Of a DNA stretch of 64,000 nt, positions 42,628-51,570 are shown in pieces. The DNA comes from Microlunatus endophyticus (lineage in GTDB: Bacteria > Actinomycetota > Actinomycetes > Propionibacteriales > Propionibacteriaceae): the NCBI RefSeq assembly GCF_014646195.1, contig NZ_BMMZ01000001.1, forward strand, positions 310,001 through 374,000. The letters run 5' to 3'. The translations under genes and the position numbers were made by a program. Every line of letters begins with the position of its first letter. Position 1 is the stretch's first letter. The notes beneath the pieces were generated by a model. That model was not told the DNA's origin, did no database searches, and saw nothing but the letters and a program-made list of their open reading frames with translations.

Positions 42628-43386
42628 TCAGTCCTCGGCGAGCAGCGACTCCAGGTAGTCGACGGTGTCCTCCCAGCCGGTGACGGCGTGGATGGCGACC
42701 CCGGTCCGGATCACCGGGAAGTCGTTGCCCTCCGGGTCGAGCCGGTCGCCGACGAAGATCATCTCCGCGATCGGGATCCCGGTGACCTGCTCCAGCCGGC
42801 CCAACGCGTACCCCTTGTCGATGCCCTTGCGGGTGATGTCGACCGAGGTCGATCCGCCGGAGCGGACCGACAGATCCGGCAGTCGTTCCTGGACCGTGGC
42901 GGCGAGCCGGTTCTTCTTCTCCCCGGTCGGATCCCACGCCTTCTTGAGGTCGACCGGAGCTGCCTGGCCGAGCGCGGAGAAGGTAATCTGGGACCCGCGG
43001 TCCTCCAGGATCGGACCCCAGGTCTCGGCCTCCCAGAGCCCGAACTCCCGGGCCAGCTCCTCCAACACCGCCAGCGCCCGCTGCTTCTCGTCCGGGCCCA
43101 GATCGTCGGCGTACTCCCGCCGCCATTCGCCGTCGACGTAGCGGAAGTACTGGGTACCGGTCACGGGCATCAGGTGCAGTCGCCCGAGCGCATCGTCGGC
43201 CGCCTGGGTCAGGTGGGCGATGATCTGGGTCCGGAACTGCTCGATCTGCCCGCCCGAGATGATCGCAACCGGCACCCGCCCCAGCAACCTCGCCAGCACA
43301 TCGGACATCTGCGGCGGCAGCGGTGACTTCGACGGTGCGAGGGTGTCGTCCAGGTCGAACGCGATCAGGCGGGCCGGCAGCGGCAT
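42628..43386 (-). CDS. HAD superfamily (IIB) phosphatase, PMM-like
   Basis: This 252-residue cytoplasmic hydrolase has motif I FDLDDTLAPSKSPL, motif II VAIISGGQ and a late motif FVGDRLDPEGNDFPV. A C2 cap has the phosphomannomutase-like segment DITRKGIDKGYAL. Proteins of this group are often labelled phosphomannomutase but may be sugar-phosphate phosphatases. The substrate cannot be decided. It is the first chromosomal gene to the right of the element. Confidence 0.85.
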   Translation of the reverse strand: MPLPARLIAFDLDDTLAPSKSPLPPQMSDVLARLLGRVPVAIISGGQIEQFRTQIIAHLTQAADDALGRLHLMPVTGTQYFRYVDGEWRREYADDLGPDEKQRALAVLEELAREFGLWEAETWGPILEDRGSQITFSALGQAAPVDLKKAWDPTGEKKNRLAATVQERLPDLSVRSGGSTSVDITRKGIDKGYALGRLEQVTGIPIAEMIFVGDRLDPEGNDFPVIRTGVAIHAVTGWEDTVDYLESLLAED

Positions 43387-43548
43387 GACGGATCCTCAAT
43401 TCCCGGATTGGTGGCAGGGCATCGGGCGCGCCGAGCCTACCCAAGTGTGATCCGCGCCCAAGCGTGCCCGTCGGGAAAAGCGGCCCGGATTGTGCAGTTG
43501 TGGCTTATGCGGTTGTGGCCGGGAGCCTGCTTCGGGAACCCTGCTGCC

Positions 43549-44427
43549 ATGTACGACCTGGAATTCACCACCTCCGCAGCCGACTTCCTCAACCGAGCCG
43601 GCAGCTACCTGTCCGAGCACCCCGTCGTCGAGAATGTGGTCGCGACCACGGCCGACCGCGCGATCCGCGAGGAAGCCGAGGGAGTCCTAGGCCGTCCGGG
43701 ACCCTGGTGGTTCCTGACCGTGAGCAAGGCAGGCCAGGTTGTTGGTGTCGCGATGCGCACCGGACCCGAGCCGGAGTACGCGGTCTGGGTCGGCGAGATG
43801 CCCGGCGGCGCGGCACACGAACTGGGCCGCGCCCTCGTCGACCGCGACGAAGCCGTGCGGATGCTCACCGGCTCCCTGGATCCGGCCGCCACGGTCGCCG
43901 ATCACCTCGCCGCGTCGAGGTCCGGCCAGGTCCGGATCGCGGAACGGACCCGGCTGTTCGAGCTCGGCGGACTGGTCCCGCCGACCGGCGTCAGCGGTGC
44001 TCTGCGGGCAGCGACCGAGGAGGATCTCGAGCCGCTGCACCGTTGGCGGGAGGCGTTCCTGGCCGAAGCAGAGCAGCAGGCCGGTCGGCCGGTGGTTTCC
44101 CGGCCTGCAAAGGATCCCGAGGAGACCCGGCGGCGGATTCAAGATCATCGGCTGTGGGTGTGGGAGGACGGCCGACAGCTCGTACAGATGACCGGTGCGA
44201 ATCCGCCCAGTGCCGGCGTCGCGCGGATCGGGCCGGTTTACACACCCGAACCATCGCGGGGACATGGATATGTGTCGGCTGCGGTCGCCGCGGTATCGAA
44301 GCTGTTCCTCGATCAGGGTGCCCGGGTGTGCCTGTTCACCGACCAGGCGAATCCGGTGTCCAACAGGATCTACCGGCGGATCGGCTACCGGCCGATGGTC
44401 GACATGGCGCAGTTGATCATCGACTGA
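43549..44427 (+). CDS. GNAT family N-acetyltransferase
   Basis: This is a 292-residue protein with a C-terminal GNAT domain: LRAATEEDLEPLHRWREAFLAEA, VARIGPVYTPEPSRGHGYVSAAVAAVSKLFLDQG (acetyl-CoA loop RGHGY) and FTDQANPVSNRIYRRIGYRPMVDM. The N-terminal half (FTTSAADFLNRAGSYLSEHPVVENVV) is a second, degenerate acyltransferase-like domain found in actinobacterial members. The acceptor is unknown. The start at ATG 43549 fits the conserved N-terminus, and the ribosome binding site is weak. Confidence 0.85.
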   Translation: MYDLEFTTSAADFLNRAGSYLSEHPVVENVVATTADRAIREEAEGVLGRPGPWWFLTVSKAGQVVGVAMRTGPEPEYAVWVGEMPGGAAHELGRALVDRDEAVRMLTGSLDPAATVADHLAASRSGQVRIAERTRLFELGGLVPPTGVSGALRAATEEDLEPLHRWREAFLAEAEQQAGRPVVSRPAKDPEETRRRIQDHRLWVWEDGRQLVQMTGANPPSAGVARIGPVYTPEPSRGHGYVSAAVAAVSKLFLDQGARVCLFTDQANPVSNRIYRRIGYRPMVDMAQLIID

Positions 44428-44466
44428 GCAGTTTGATCGTCGACTGACCGGAGCCCGCACCCGCTG

Positions 44467-45468
44467 CTACGGCAACCGCCGACTCGAATCGCGGACGACC
44501 AGCTGGCTCGGATGCGGTACGACCGGACGCACAGCGGCATCGCCGGGGCGGCGTACGGCCTCCAGCAGTTGGGTCGCGGTCCGCAGCCCGGCCTGATACG
44601 GGTCGCGTTGCAGGGCGGTGATCCCCGGACGAGCCGCCCGGCAGAGCATCGAGTCGTCCCAGGAGACGACCGAGACGTCGTCGCGGCCGGCCTGCTGCAG
44701 CGCGGCCTGTCCGCCGATCGCCATCAGGTCGCTGGAGTAGATGAACGCTGTCGGAGCATCCGGGACGCCGATCAGCTCGGCCGTCAGATCGTGAGCCCGG
44801 TCCAGCGAATAGCCGCCCTCCACCGTGACTGCCGACATATGGTGCCGGTCGGCGCCCTGCTGGACCGCCTGCCGCCGCTCGACCTCGTGCACCAGATCCG
44901 TCGGGCCGCTGATGTGGGCGATCCGGGTGTGCCCGAGCCCGGCCAGATGGTCGACCAGGATCAGTGCCTCCGCGTCGTTGTCGAAGTGCCAGCCCCGCTC
45001 GGTCAACGCGCCGCTGTGCACCAGGTAGGGCAGTGACAACTTCTCCAACAGCGCGGGACGGGGATCCTCGAGTCGCAGATCGGTCAGGATCACCCCATCC
45101 ACCCGGCGCTCCGCGGTCCACCGCCGGTAGACGCCGGCCTCGCTGTCGGCGTCGGTCACGAATCGGATCATCAGGCTGGTACCGGCGTCCGACAGTGCCG
45201 ACTCGATGCCCGACATCAGGGCCATGTAGTACGGCTCCGCGCCCAGGTCCTCGGGTCGGCGGATCAGCACCATGCCGAATGCGTCGGCCCGCGACCGCGA
45301 CAGCGACCGGGCGCTGACACTGGGCTGCCAACCGAGCTCGCTGGCCAGCGCAAGGACGCGCATCCGGGTCTGCTCGGCCACCCCGGGCCGGCCGTTGAGG
45401 GCGTACGACACCGATGCGCGTGACAGCCCGAGCCGGGCCGCGAGATCGTCAATCGTTACCCGCTCCAT
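44467..45468 (-). CDS. LacI family transcriptional regulator
   Basis: This 333-residue repressor has the N-terminal HTH and hinge: VTIDDLAARLGLSRASVSYALNGRPGVAEQTRMRVLALASELGWQPS. The periplasmic-binding-protein-like core follows (VDGVILTDLR; HFDNDAEALILVDHLAGLGHTRIAHISGP; SWDDSMLCR). The ligand is probably a sugar. The start at ATG 45468 has GGGAGG 9 bases before it. No sugar operon is adjacent; the divergent neighbour is malic enzyme, 159 bases away, a possible but unproven target. Confidence 0.9.
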   Translation of the reverse strand: MERVTIDDLAARLGLSRASVSYALNGRPGVAEQTRMRVLALASELGWQPSVSARSLSRSRADAFGMVLIRRPEDLGAEPYYMALMSGIESALSDAGTSLMIRFVTDADSEAGVYRRWTAERRVDGVILTDLRLEDPRPALLEKLSLPYLVHSGALTERGWHFDNDAEALILVDHLAGLGHTRIAHISGPTDLVHEVERRQAVQQGADRHHMSAVTVEGGYSLDRAHDLTAELIGVPDAPTAFIYSSDLMAIGGQAALQQAGRDDVSVVSWDDSMLCRAARPGITALQRDPYQAGLRTATQLLEAVRRPGDAAVRPVVPHPSQLVVRDSSRRLP

Positions 45469-45627
45469 TGCGGCGATCCTCCCTTGTCGAAGGCTGAATA
45501 CGGCTGGAATGGAAGTCACCATATCGGCCGGACCGGGGCAGATGACGAGTTTTTCTGAAGCGGTTAGGTAACGCCGTGCGAGGCGACGTTGCGCCGGAGC
45601 CGGCGGACCCTGTGGGAGGATCGCCGG

Positions 45628-47046
45628 GTGAGTGCTGTTCCGTCTGTGTCGAATTCGATCACGGTCCGTCTTGAGGTGCCGGCGGGTGGTTCGTCGGTGT
45701 CTGCATTGACTGCTGCCGTGGAGGGTGCGGGTGGCAGTATCACCGCGTTGGACGTTACGGCGTCGGGTCATCAACGCCTGCAGATCGATGTGACGGTTGC
45801 GGCGCGGGACACCACCCATGCCGACGAACTGGTCGCAGTGATGCGGGCTGTCCCGGGCGTTGTGATCGGCAAGGTGTCGGACCGGGTGTTCCTGGCCCAT
45901 ATTGGCGGCAAGATCGCGATGGATGGCAAGCGGCCGATCCGCAACCGTGATGATCTGTCGCTGGTCTATACACCGGGTGTTGCGCGGGTGTCGATGGCGT
46001 TGGCAGCGAATCCGGAGGATGCGCGGCGGCTGACGATCAAGCGCAACAGCGTCGCCGTGATCACCGACGGGTCCGCGGTGCTCGGCCTGGGCAATGTCGG
46101 TCCGTATGCGGCTTTGCCGGTGATGGAGGGCAAGGCGGCGTTGTTCAAGCGGTTCGGTGGGATCGATGCCTGGCCGTTGTGTCTGGACACCCAGGACACC
46201 GAGGAGATCATTTCCGTCGTGCGGGCGGTTGCTCCGGGTTTCGCCGGGATCAATCTGGAGGACATCGCCGCCCCGCGGTGTTTCGAGATCGAAGCCCGGT
46301 TGCGGGAGCAGTTGGACATTCCGGTGTTCCACGATGATCAGCACGGGACTGCGATCGTGGTCCTGGCTGCGTTGTTGAATGCTTTGCGGGTGGTCGACAA
46401 GCGGCTGGACCGGGTCCGGATCGTGATGTCGGGTGCCGGTGCGGCGGGAACGGCGATCATCAGACTGTTGTTGGCGGCGGGTGCGCGGGATCTGGTGGTC
46501 AGTGACATCGACGGGGTGGTGACGACGGATCGGCCGGGGATCACCGGAGAGTTGGCCTGGATCGCCGCGCACACGAACCGGGTGGATCTGCATGGCACGA
46601 TCCGGGAGGCGATTGTGGGTGCGGATGTGTTCATCGGGGTGTCGGCTCCGGATGTGATCACGGGCGAGGACGTGTCCAGGATGGCGGAGCGGTCGATCGT
46701 GTTCGCGTTGGCCAATCCGGATCCGGAGGTGGATCCGGCGGAGGCGAGTCGGTATGCGGCGGTGGTGGCGACCGGTCGTTCGGACTATCCGAATCAGATC
46801 AACAACGTTCTGGCCTTCCCTGGCGTCTTCCGGGGCTTGTTGGATGCCCAGTCCAAGGAGGTCACGACGCCGATGTTGGTTGCTGCGGCGCACGCGCTCG
46901 CCGGGGTGGTCAAGGATGAGGAGCTGAACGCCGCCTACATCACGCCGAGTGTGTTCCATGCCGATGTGCATACCGCGGTGGCGGCTGCGGTCCGTACGGC
47001 TGCGGGCGGTCCGGTTGAACTCCCGAAAGACACCGAGGTCGAATGA
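45628..47046 (+). CDS. NAD(P)-dependent malic enzyme with N-terminal ACT domain
   Basis: This 472-residue enzyme decarboxylates malate to pyruvate. Residues 1-80 form an ACT-like regulatory domain ([26 protein letters not shown]). The catalytic part has [68 protein letters not shown] and the nucleotide loop SGAGAAGTA. The start is GTG 45628 with GGGAGGA 7 bases upstream. The gene is unusually rich in TTG leucine and other T-containing codons compared with both neighbours. Confidence 0.93.
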   Translation: MSAVPSVSNSITVRLEVPAGGSSVSALTAAVEGAGGSITALDVTASGHQRLQIDVTVAARDTTHADELVAVMRAVPGVVIGKVSDRVFLAHIGGKIAMDGKRPIRNRDDLSLVYTPGVARVSMALAANPEDARRLTIKRNSVAVITDGSAVLGLGNVGPYAALPVMEGKAALFKRFGGIDAWPLCLDTQDTEEIISVVRAVAPGFAGINLEDIAAPRCFEIEARLREQLDIPVFHDDQHGTAIVVLAALLNALRVVDKRLDRVRIVMSGAGAAGTAIIRLLLAAGARDLVVSDIDGVVTTDRPGITGELAWIAAHTNRVDLHGTIREAIVGADVFIGVSAPDVITGEDVSRMAERSIVFALANPDPEVDPAEASRYAAVVATGRSDYPNQINNVLAFPGVFRGLLDAQSKEVTTPMLVAAAHALAGVVKDEELNAAYITPSVFHADVHTAVAAAVRTAAGGPVELPKDTEVE

Positions 47047-47068
47047 TCCCAGGCGTGGCGTACTGATC

Positions 47069-47626
47069 ATGACCGCTCCGAAGGCAGGCTCGCTGTTGGT
47101 GGCGAGCGTTGCGCTGGCCGACGGCGTTTTCGACCAAGCGGTGGTGCTGGTGCTGGACTCCGATGCCGACGGTGCGCTGGGCGTGATCTTGAACGAGATC
47201 TCCCAGACACCACTGGACGCAGTCCTGGCGGACTGGGTTCCGGTCGTCTCCGGGCCGAACTATCTCTTCCACGGCGGCCCGGTGTCGCCCAACGGCGCGA
47301 TCTGCCTGGCCAGCGTTGCCGACCCGGGTGAGGAGCCACCGGGCTGGCGGCGGATGTTCTCCACCATCGGCCTGCTGCACCTGGATACCCCGATCGAGAT
47401 CGTCCGCGGCGCCTACCGCGACCTGCGGATCTTCGCCGGCTATGCCGGTTGGGCGTCCGGCCAGCTCGAGCAGGAGATCACCGAGGGCATGTGGCACGTC
47501 GTCCCCGCCGTCTACAGCGACGTCTTCTCCACCCGGCCGCTGGAGCTGTGGCGTACGGTGCTGCGCCGCCAGAACAGCGAACTGGCGTTCTTCTCGACGT
47601 GGAGCGAGGACGTGGACTCGAACTGA
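47069..47626 (+). CDS. UPF0301 (YqgE/AlgH) family protein
   Basis: This 185-residue protein has the full YqgE/AlgH pattern: AGSLLVASVALADGVFDQAVVLVLDSDADGALGVILN, YLFHGGPVSPNGAICL, FAGYAGWASGQLEQEI and WHVVPA. The biochemical role of the family is not established. ATG 47069 follows the malic enzyme stop by 22 bases, so they may be co-transcribed. Confidence 0.9.
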   Translation: MTAPKAGSLLVASVALADGVFDQAVVLVLDSDADGALGVILNEISQTPLDAVLADWVPVVSGPNYLFHGGPVSPNGAICLASVADPGEEPPGWRRMFSTIGLLHLDTPIEIVRGAYRDLRIFAGYAGWASGQLEQEITEGMWHVVPAVYSDVFSTRPLELWRTVLRRQNSELAFFSTWSEDVDSN

Positions 47627-47813
47627 GCTTCGGCGTTCTTCAGGCGGTCTTGCGGATCGCCGGAAGTCGGGGGTCATTCCTGCCCTCCGAGCAGACACAA
47701 TCCACAGGCCGCAATCGAGCAAGATCTCCCCGCCGGGGCAGGCTGGGACGTACCCTTCTCCCCAGGGGAAACATCGGAGGACATCCGGTGGTCGGGGGTG
47801 AAAAGGAGCCTAT

Positions 47814-48776
47814 ATGGCTGACACATTAGACCTGTCCGAGGGGCAGGCGCGGACAGACCACGGCGACGGGCGACGGACGCCCGATGCCGGGGGTCTGAGA
47901 AACATGTCGGTGCTCATCCGGGTGCGGCGTGCGGTGCCCAATCTGAGGCCGGCCGAGCAGCGCGTTGCCCAAGCTGTGCTGGCGGACCCGGCCGGCATCT
48001 CGGAGAGCTCGATCACCAGTGTCGCCAAGTTGTGCGACACCTCGGAGACGACGGTGTTGCGCTTCTGCCGAGCGATCGGACTTGCCGGCTATCCCGAGCT
48101 GCGGATCGCCCTGGCCCGGGCAGCCCAGTGGGAGGAGAACGACCAGAACAACGGTGCTCCGCAGACCGGTCCGATCAGCGCGACCGACTCGCTGTCGGAT
48201 GTGGTGGGCAAGATCGCCTACGCCGATGCGCGGGCCATCACCGACACGGCACGGTCGCTCGACCTCTCGGTCCTGGAGAAGACGGTCGATGCCATCGCGG
48301 GCGCCGGCCGGCTGGACATCTTCGGGGTCGGCGCGAGCGGTCTGATCGCCGGGGATCTGCAACAGAAGCTGCATCGCATCGGACTGGTCTGCCACTCCTG
48401 GCCCGACGTGCATCTGGCGCTGACGTCGGCGGCGGTGCTGACTAGCGGCGACGTCGCGTTGGGCATCTCGCACAGCGGCAACACCATCGATGCGGTCGAC
48501 GTGCTGCGGACAGCTCGCAAGCGCGGGGCGACGACCATCGCGCTGACCAACTTCGACAAATCGCCGATCGCCGAGGTCGCCGATCTGGTCCTGGTCACCG
48601 CGGCCCACGAGACGAGCTTCCGCTCCGGCGCGATGTCCAGCCGGATCGCCCAGCTCGCGGTCGTGGACTGCATCTTCGCCGGGGTGGTCCAGCGGTCGTA
48701 CGACCAGGCCATCGCCGCGTTGGAGAGCACCTACGCCGCGGTCGAGAGTCGTCACGACGGTCGGCGCATCCACTGA
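47814..48776 (+). CDS. RpiR/MurR-type transcriptional regulator
   Basis: This 320-residue regulator has an N-terminal RpiR HTH (LRPAEQRVAQAVLADPAGISESSITSVAKLCDTSETTVLRFCRAIGLAGYPELRIALA) and a C-terminal SIS sugar-phosphate domain (RLDIFGVGASGLIAGDLQQKLHRIG; GISHSGNTIDAVDVLRTARKRGATTIALTN). AAGGAG precedes the ATG. It lies directly before murQ, so N-acetylmuramic acid 6-phosphate is the likely ligand and murQ the likely target. Confidence 0.9.
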   Translation: MADTLDLSEGQARTDHGDGRRTPDAGGLRNMSVLIRVRRAVPNLRPAEQRVAQAVLADPAGISESSITSVAKLCDTSETTVLRFCRAIGLAGYPELRIALARAAQWEENDQNNGAPQTGPISATDSLSDVVGKIAYADARAITDTARSLDLSVLEKTVDAIAGAGRLDIFGVGASGLIAGDLQQKLHRIGLVCHSWPDVHLALTSAAVLTSGDVALGISHSGNTIDAVDVLRTARKRGATTIALTNFDKSPIAEVADLVLVTAAHETSFRSGAMSSRIAQLAVVDCIFAGVVQRSYDQAIAALESTYAAVESRHDGRRIH

Positions 48777-48832
48777 CCATCATGCGGCTTCCGGTCCGGG
48801 ACCTCGACGCCCCGGGCCGGAGGCGTGTTTAC

Positions 48833-48852
48833 TGGAACGGTGAGAATTTCCA
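48833..48852. promoter_or_regulatory. Candidate RpiR operator before murQ
   Basis: TGGAA-N10-TTCCA is an inverted repeat about 50 bases before the murQ start, the place expected for control by the adjacent RpiR-type protein. Confidence 0.45.
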
Positions 48853-48898
48853 TGAACGATAGATTCGAGGTAATTCCGCTGCATCCGTCCGAGGGGCG

Positions 48899-49822
48899 AT
48901 GATGACCCAGCTGATCGGCACCGAGCGGCCGAATCCCGACTCTGGTGCCCTCGACGAGATGTCGGTGCAGGCGATCGTCACGACGATGAACGACGCCGAC
49001 TTCTCGGTGCCCGAGGCGGTCCGCCGGGCTCTGCCGCAGATTACTGCGGCGATCGCGGCTGCCGAACCCTTGTTCACCGCCGGCGGCCGACTGATCTATG
49101 CAGGCGCCGGCACCTCGGGCCGGCTGGGCGTCCTGGACGCCGCCGAGTGCCCACCGACCTTCCACACCGACCCGGGCCGGGTGGTTGGACTGATCGCCGG
49201 CGGTCCCACCGCACTGGTGACAGCCGTCGAGGGTGCCGAGGACGACAGCAGCCGAGGCGCGGCTGATCTGGACGCGATCGGCGTCGGCGGCCGGGACATC
49301 GTCGTCGGGCTGGCGGCCAGCGGCCGTACGCCGTACGTCCTGGGTGCGCTCGATCACGCCCGCGAGGCGGGTGCGCTGACGATCTCGCTGTCCTGCAACA
49401 CCGGCGCTGCCGCGTCAGCTCACGCCGACTGGCCGATCGAGGTCGACACCGGGCCCGAGGTGCTGACCGGCTCGACCCGGCTGAAGGCGGGCAGCGCGCA
49501 GAAGCAGGTGCTGAATATGATCTCGACCGCGCTGATGGTGCGCTCCGGGCGCACCTACGGCAACTTGATGGTCGACGTCCAGGCGACCAACGCGAAGCTG
49601 CGGGTCCGGGCGACCCGGCTGGTGATGTCGATCGGCGAGGTGGACGAGCCCACGGCCGTCGCAGCCCTGGAGAGTGCCGGCTACGAGGTGAAGACCGCGA
49701 TCGTGATGGTCCGCTCCGACATCGATGCCGAGCAGGCCCGACAGCGCCTGGCAGCCGCCGGGGGACGGCTGGCACTGGCCATCGGACTGCCGAGTTCGCA
49801 GCATCCCGGACTCCTGCTCTGA
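48899..49822 (+). CDS. murQ: N-acetylmuramic acid 6-phosphate etherase
   Basis: MurQ splits the lactyl ether of MurNAc-6-phosphate to give GlcNAc-6-phosphate and lactate in cell-wall recycling. The 307-residue protein shows LIYAGAGTSGRLGVLDAAECPPTF (SIS domain with the catalytic-region glutamate), VGLAASGRTPYVLGAL, GPEVLTGSTRLKAGSAQKQVLNMIST and LMVDVQATNAKLRVRA. ATG 48899 or 48902 may start it behind GAGGGG. It pairs with the upstream RpiR regulator. The strong C-terminal KTAIVMVR helix region is normal. Confidence 0.94.
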   Translation: MMTQLIGTERPNPDSGALDEMSVQAIVTTMNDADFSVPEAVRRALPQITAAIAAAEPLFTAGGRLIYAGAGTSGRLGVLDAAECPPTFHTDPGRVVGLIAGGPTALVTAVEGAEDDSSRGAADLDAIGVGGRDIVVGLAASGRTPYVLGALDHAREAGALTISLSCNTGAAASAHADWPIEVDTGPEVLTGSTRLKAGSAQKQVLNMISTALMVRSGRTYGNLMVDVQATNAKLRVRATRLVMSIGEVDEPTAVAALESAGYEVKTAIVMVRSDIDAEQARQRLAAAGGRLALAIGLPSSQHPGLLL

Positions 49823-49879
49823 GCGGGCAGCGGCTCGGTCACTCGGCCCGTCCCGTTCAGGCCCCCTTGTTCGGGCCCG

Positions 49880-50662
49880 TCAGTCGGCGCTCTCGGCCTC
49901 GGGAAGTGCGCGGGCCTTGGCAGTTGCCGTGTTGCGCTGCTTGTTGGCCTGCAGGATCCCGTTGATCACGATGAACGCGATCAGCGCGATCGAGATGTAG
50001 CCGGAGTACTTGGCGATGACGTCGACGATGGTGACGGCCCGCTGTCCGAGCCGGAAGCCCAGCCAGACGTAGAACGAGCAGATCAACGCCGAGCCGAGCA
50101 GGTCGACCAGGATGAAGGTCCGCAGTCGCATGCCGGCCATGCCCACGGTGGCGTACACGACCGCGGCCGGCAACGGCAGGATGTAGCAGAGCAGGACGGC
50201 GGGGATCCCGAACCGGCGGCCGAGCCACTCGGCCTTGTCCGCGGTCCGAGCGGCCCACCGGGACCGTCCTGCGACGACGTCGATCATGCCGCGGCCCCAC
50301 AGCCGGCCGGCCCACCAGAACAGCGGGTCCCACTTCATGCTGCTGACGATGCCGAGCATCAGGGCGATCAGCCACCAGTCGGCCCGGCCGACCGAGGCCA
50401 GCGCCCCGCTGGTGACCAGGCCCGAGCGCGAGCCGGTGATGGCGACCAGCGCCAGCGGGCTGTGACCGATCAGCACCGGCCGCAGCGGGATCATGATGAG
50501 CCCGATGATCCCGCTGACCGAGAATCCGACCCAGCACAGGATGTCAGCCCGGCCGGGCTTGCCCTTCCAGGGCATCCGCGGGTCTTCCCACCACTCCGGA
50601 GCCTTCTTCGGCCCCGACTCCGGCGCGCCGGGCGGGTCGAGGGGCTGATCGGTGGACGGCAC
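49880..50662 (-). CDS. DedA/VTT-domain membrane protein
   Basis: This 260-residue polytopic protein has the VTT pattern: GSRSGLVTSGALASVGRADWWLIALMLGIVSSMKWDPLFWWAGRLWG, then FGIPAVLLCYILPLPAAVVYATVGMAGM with the conserved proline turn. Family members are linked to lipid scrambling and membrane homeostasis. The start is taken at GTG 50662 (VPSTDQP). An in-frame upstream extension looks unlike protein. No strong ribosome binding site is seen. It is divergent from the thiamine operon. Confidence 0.75.
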   Translation of the reverse strand: MPSTDQPLDPPGAPESGPKKAPEWWEDPRMPWKGKPGRADILCWVGFSVSGIIGLIMIPLRPVLIGHSPLALVAITGSRSGLVTSGALASVGRADWWLIALMLGIVSSMKWDPLFWWAGRLWGRGMIDVVAGRSRWAARTADKAEWLGRRFGIPAVLLCYILPLPAAVVYATVGMAGMRLRTFILVDLLGSALICSFYVWLGFRLGQRAVTIVDVIAKYSGYISIALIAFIVINGILQANKQRNTATAKARALPEAESAD

Positions 50663-50800
50663 CCCGCAACGGTACCCGGCAGATGGTGCGTCCGGTCGTC
50701 CCTGACTGAAAGGTCGACTGAAAAGACGGTGAAAGGACGGGCACCGGGCAGGTGGTAGGTTCGGCCCAGAGACACACAAGAGCAGACCAGCAAGAACTGA

Positions 50801-50890
50801 ACCGACAGGGGAGCGCGCAGCGCTGAGAGTGCGGGAGACCGCAGACCCTCACACCTGATCTGGGTAATGCCAGCGAAGGAAGTCGACCGT
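50801..50890 (+). promoter_or_regulatory. TPP (THI-element) riboswitch
   Basis: The conserved cores are in order: ACAGGGGAGC (50805-50814), GCTGAGAGTGCGG (50822-50834), ACCCTCACACCTGATC (50855-50870), TGGGTAATGCCAGCG (50871-50885) and GAAGGAAGT. This thiamine pyrophosphate sensor lies 57 bases before the ykoE-like start and should reduce transporter synthesis when TPP is plentiful. Confidence 0.95.
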
Positions 50891-50946
50891 CGTCGTACTG
50901 CGGCGCCGGAAGCGCACCGTGACCTGTCCTTCTCATGAAGGCAGCC

Positions 50947-51570
50947 ATGACCGAACAAGACCAGCACAACCCGGCGCCGGCAGCGGCCCCGGCACGCACC
51001 CGGCGTAAGGACGGTCCGTTCACCCGATGGCGGACCAGCGACATCCTGATCACCGCTGCTATCGGTGTCGTCTTCGGGGTGATCTTCATCTTCGCCGACG
51101 GACTCTGGGAGGCCACGGCTCCGCTGTTCACCTGGTTCCCGCCGGCCCAGGCGCTGATCTACGGCCTATGGCTGGTTCCCGGTGTCCTGGCCCCGTTCCT
51201 GACCCGCAAGGCGGGCGCGGGCGTGCTCGCCGAGGTGGTCGGCTCGGTGGTGGAGCTGTTGTCCGGCCTGGGCGGTGGTGGCGTGCTGCTGCTGTACGGG
51301 GTGGCCCAGGGAGTGGCCGCTGAGGCCGGATACGCGATCTTCGGCTATCGGATGTGGCGCAGGATCAACCCGTTCGTCGCCGGGGCCACCGCCGGAGTCG
51401 CGCCGGCGGTGCTGGACAACGTGATCTACTACCGCACCTGGTCCTTCGGCTGGCAGCTCAGCTACGGCATCGCCGCGGTGATCTCCACCGCGATCGTCGG
51501 CGGCCTGCTCAGCCTGGTGCTGCACGCCGCCCTGCGATCCTCGGGTGCGCTGCCGGCCCGGCGCGGTTGA
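50947..51570 (+). CDS. ykoE: Thiamine-precursor ECF transporter S component, YkoE-like
   Basis: This is a 207-residue membrane protein with about six helices that binds the transported pyrimidine precursor (hydroxymethylpyrimidine) of thiamine. Landmarks are RTSDILITAAIGVVFGVIFI, AQALIYGLWLVPGVLAPFLTRKAGAGVLAEVVGSVVELLSG and GVAQGVAAEAGYAIFGY. ATG 50947 is chosen with GAAGG before it; ATG 50935 is in frame. It is the first gene of the TPP-controlled ykoEDC operon, and its stop overlaps the next start (TGATG). Confidence 0.9.
   Translation: MTEQDQHNPAPAAAPARTRRKDGPFTRWRTSDILITAAIGVVFGVIFIFADGLWEATAPLFTWFPPAQALIYGLWLVPGVLAPFLTRKAGAGVLAEVVGSVVELLSGLGGGGVLLLYGVAQGVAAEAGYAIFGYRMWRRINPFVAGATAGVAPAVLDNVIYYRTWSFGWQLSYGIAAVISTAIVGGLLSLVLHAALRSSGALPARRG

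Noticed and set aside
44467..47070. Very long leftward reading frame (867 codons) covering the LacI gene and the whole malic enzyme gene on the opposite strand
   Set aside because: Only the first kilobase (44467-45468) matches a protein family. The rest is antisense to malic enzyme and is an artefact of high G+C.
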